From assembly GCA_018400435.1 (NCBI GenBank), contig JAGYMW010000021.1, positions 1 to 32,976 of the forward strand: a stretch of DNA of 32,976 nt, written 5' to 3'. The notes below the pieces were generated by a model. That model had not been told where the DNA came from and did not search any database. It saw only the letters and a program-made list of their open reading frames with translations. Numbering within the stretch: position 1 is the stretch's first letter; every line of letters begins with the position of its first letter. Positions 32,225-32,976 of this stretch are shown piece by piece. Position numbers and translations under genes: made by a program. This DNA is from Bacillota bacterium. GTDB lineage: Bacteria; Bacillota; Dethiobacteria; DTU022.

Positions 32225-32976
32225 TTACTGTCCTCCGCTGAAAGCATCCTTCATGCGATCGATAAAACCTTTGTTGTCCAAACCGGCTTTTTCTCCGCTC
32301 AGGTGGGCCAGTTCAGCCAGAAGTTCTTTCTGCTTAGGACTAAGACGTCTGGGGACTTTCACTTTAACTGTTACCTGAAGGTCTCCTCTTCCGGACCCCT
32401 GCAGGTAAGGCATCCCCTGCCCTCTCAACCGGAAAGTAGCCCCATGCTGTGTTCCTTCCGGTATTTTCAACTCAGCCGGCTCTTTCATGGTAGGTACTTC
32501 CATTATTATACCGAGTGCCGCCTGACTGATGCTGATGGGTACCTCCAGGAATAGATCACTTCCCCTGCGTTTGAAAAGTTTATGCGGCTTAACCCTTATG
32601 ACAACATAAAGATCACCAGGAGGGCCTTCGCGCAACCCCGCTTCTCCCCCGCCTCTAACCCTCAGTTTGGAACCGTTTTCAACACCGGCAGGGATTTTCA
32701 CTTCAATATTTCTTTCCTTCACTATCCTGCCCTGCCCGTTGCAGGTCGTGCAGGGATCATTTATAATTACGCCTTCGCCGCCGCACCTGCTGCAGGTCTG
32801 GGTAGTAACGAAACGGCCGAAAGGTGTACTGCGCGTATACTGCTGCTGGCCGGTACCGCCGCAGGAAGGACACGTTTCCGGCTTTGTTCCCGGCCTGGCC
32901 CCGCTGCCCTCACAATCAGGACAGGTTTCCGTACGCGGGATATTAAGAATCTGCGTTTTACCGCTGAAAGCTTCTT
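32225..32976 (-). CDS. dnaJ: Chaperone DnaJ, C-terminal part (runs off window)
   Basis: Partial gene: the frame stays open to the right edge, so the J domain and Gly/Phe region lie outside. Visible are four zinc repeats (CPDCEGSG, CPSCGGTG, CSRCGGEG, CTTCNGQG) and the two beta-barrel substrate-binding domains (about the last 165 residues, with GSKLRVRGGGEAG and FRLRGQGMPYL). DnaJ delivers unfolded proteins to DnaK and stimulates its ATPase. The ATG-like start at 32722 is internal and not real. Expression control (often HrcA/CIRCE) would lie upstream, outside the window. Confidence 0.97.
   Translation of the reverse strand, partial: EAFSGKTQILNIPRTETCPDCEGSGARPGTKPETCPSCGGTGQQQYTRSTPFGRFVTTQTCSRCGGEGVIINDPCTTCNGQGRIVKERNIEVKIPAGVENGSKLRVRGGGEAGLREGPPGDLYVVIRVKPHKLFKRRGSDLFLEVPISISQAALGIIMEVPTMKEPAELKIPEGTQHGATFRLRGQGMPYLQGSGRGDLQVTVKVKVPRRLSPKQKELLAELAHLSGEKAGLDNKGFIDRMKDAFSGGQ

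Noticed and set aside
32225-32722. A short separate gene for the DnaJ C-terminal domain
   Set aside because: The frame continues upstream through four zinc repeats to the window edge; it is one dnaJ gene.

Overview
This window reads as chromosomal DNA from an anaerobic, mid-GC member of the Bacillota, most likely class Clostridia. The reasons are gene order and gene content. The order dnaJ-rsmE-mtaB ... rpsU-yqeY-nfeD-floA ... phoH-pgpH-ybeY-dgkA-cdd-era-recO ... glyQ-glyS-ppsR ... dnaG-rpoD follows the long housekeeping block known from Bacillus subtilis. The content includes a T-box glycyl leader, a pyruvate phosphate dikinase with its regulator, a corrinoid reactivation-type protein and a ferredoxin/MvhD-type flavoprotein. 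No phage, IS element, CRISPR array or rRNA was seen. The species cannot be named from the sequence alone.

Layout. Positions 1-298 hold four minus-strand tRNAs (fMet truncated at the edge, Val, Glu, and a CAT-anticodon Met or Ile2). They are driven by a promoter whose -35 box overlaps that of a divergent plus-strand gene (434-1117) with a B12-dependent methionine synthase activation domain. From 1410 to 27376 everything is on the minus strand. Read in the direction of transcription this is: hit-rpsU-yqeY, then nfeD-floA-small membrane protein, then phoH-pgpH-ybeY-dgkA-DUF881-cdd/trmO-era-recO, then a small membrane protein/FMN-binding protein/flavodoxin cassette, then T-box-glyQ-glyS, ppsR-ppdK, a large FAD/Fe-S/MvhD fusion protein, dnaG-rpoD and tRNA-Asn. 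A short plus-strand block (27610-30130: selU/mnmH, a ylbF-family gene, a HAD phosphatase and a small membrane protein) faces a second minus-strand block (mtaB, rsmE, and dnaJ running off the right edge).

How the genes work together. Most genes serve translation and RNA maturation: GlyQS, Era, YbeY, RsmE, MtaB, a TrmO-like domain, SelU/MnmH, S21 and the tRNAs. Others serve replication and transcription (DnaG, RpoD, RecO) or membrane and signalling functions (PgpH, DgkA, FloA/NfeD). Tight coupling is common. ATGA or TTGA overlaps join glyQ/glyS, ppsR/ppdK, pgpH/ybeY, ybeY/dgkA, ylbF/HAD and rsmE/mtaB. Several starts are TTG (glyQ, recO, phoH, mtaB and the FAD protein).

Main points for a second look. 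(1) Three sites match the sigma-H (Spo0H) promoter pattern, each with an 11-nt spacer, upstream of dnaG-rpoD, phoH-pgpH and the FAD/MvhD protein. (2) Cytidine deaminase is fused in frame to a TrmO/TsaA tRNA methyltransferase domain. (3) A flavin electron-transfer cassette sits between recO and glyQ and has near-identical direct repeats at both ends. (4) A tRNA-Val has an acceptor stem that does not pair properly. (5) A long hairpin lies in the dnaG leader. (6) yqfC, yqfD and prmA are missing from places where they are usually found.
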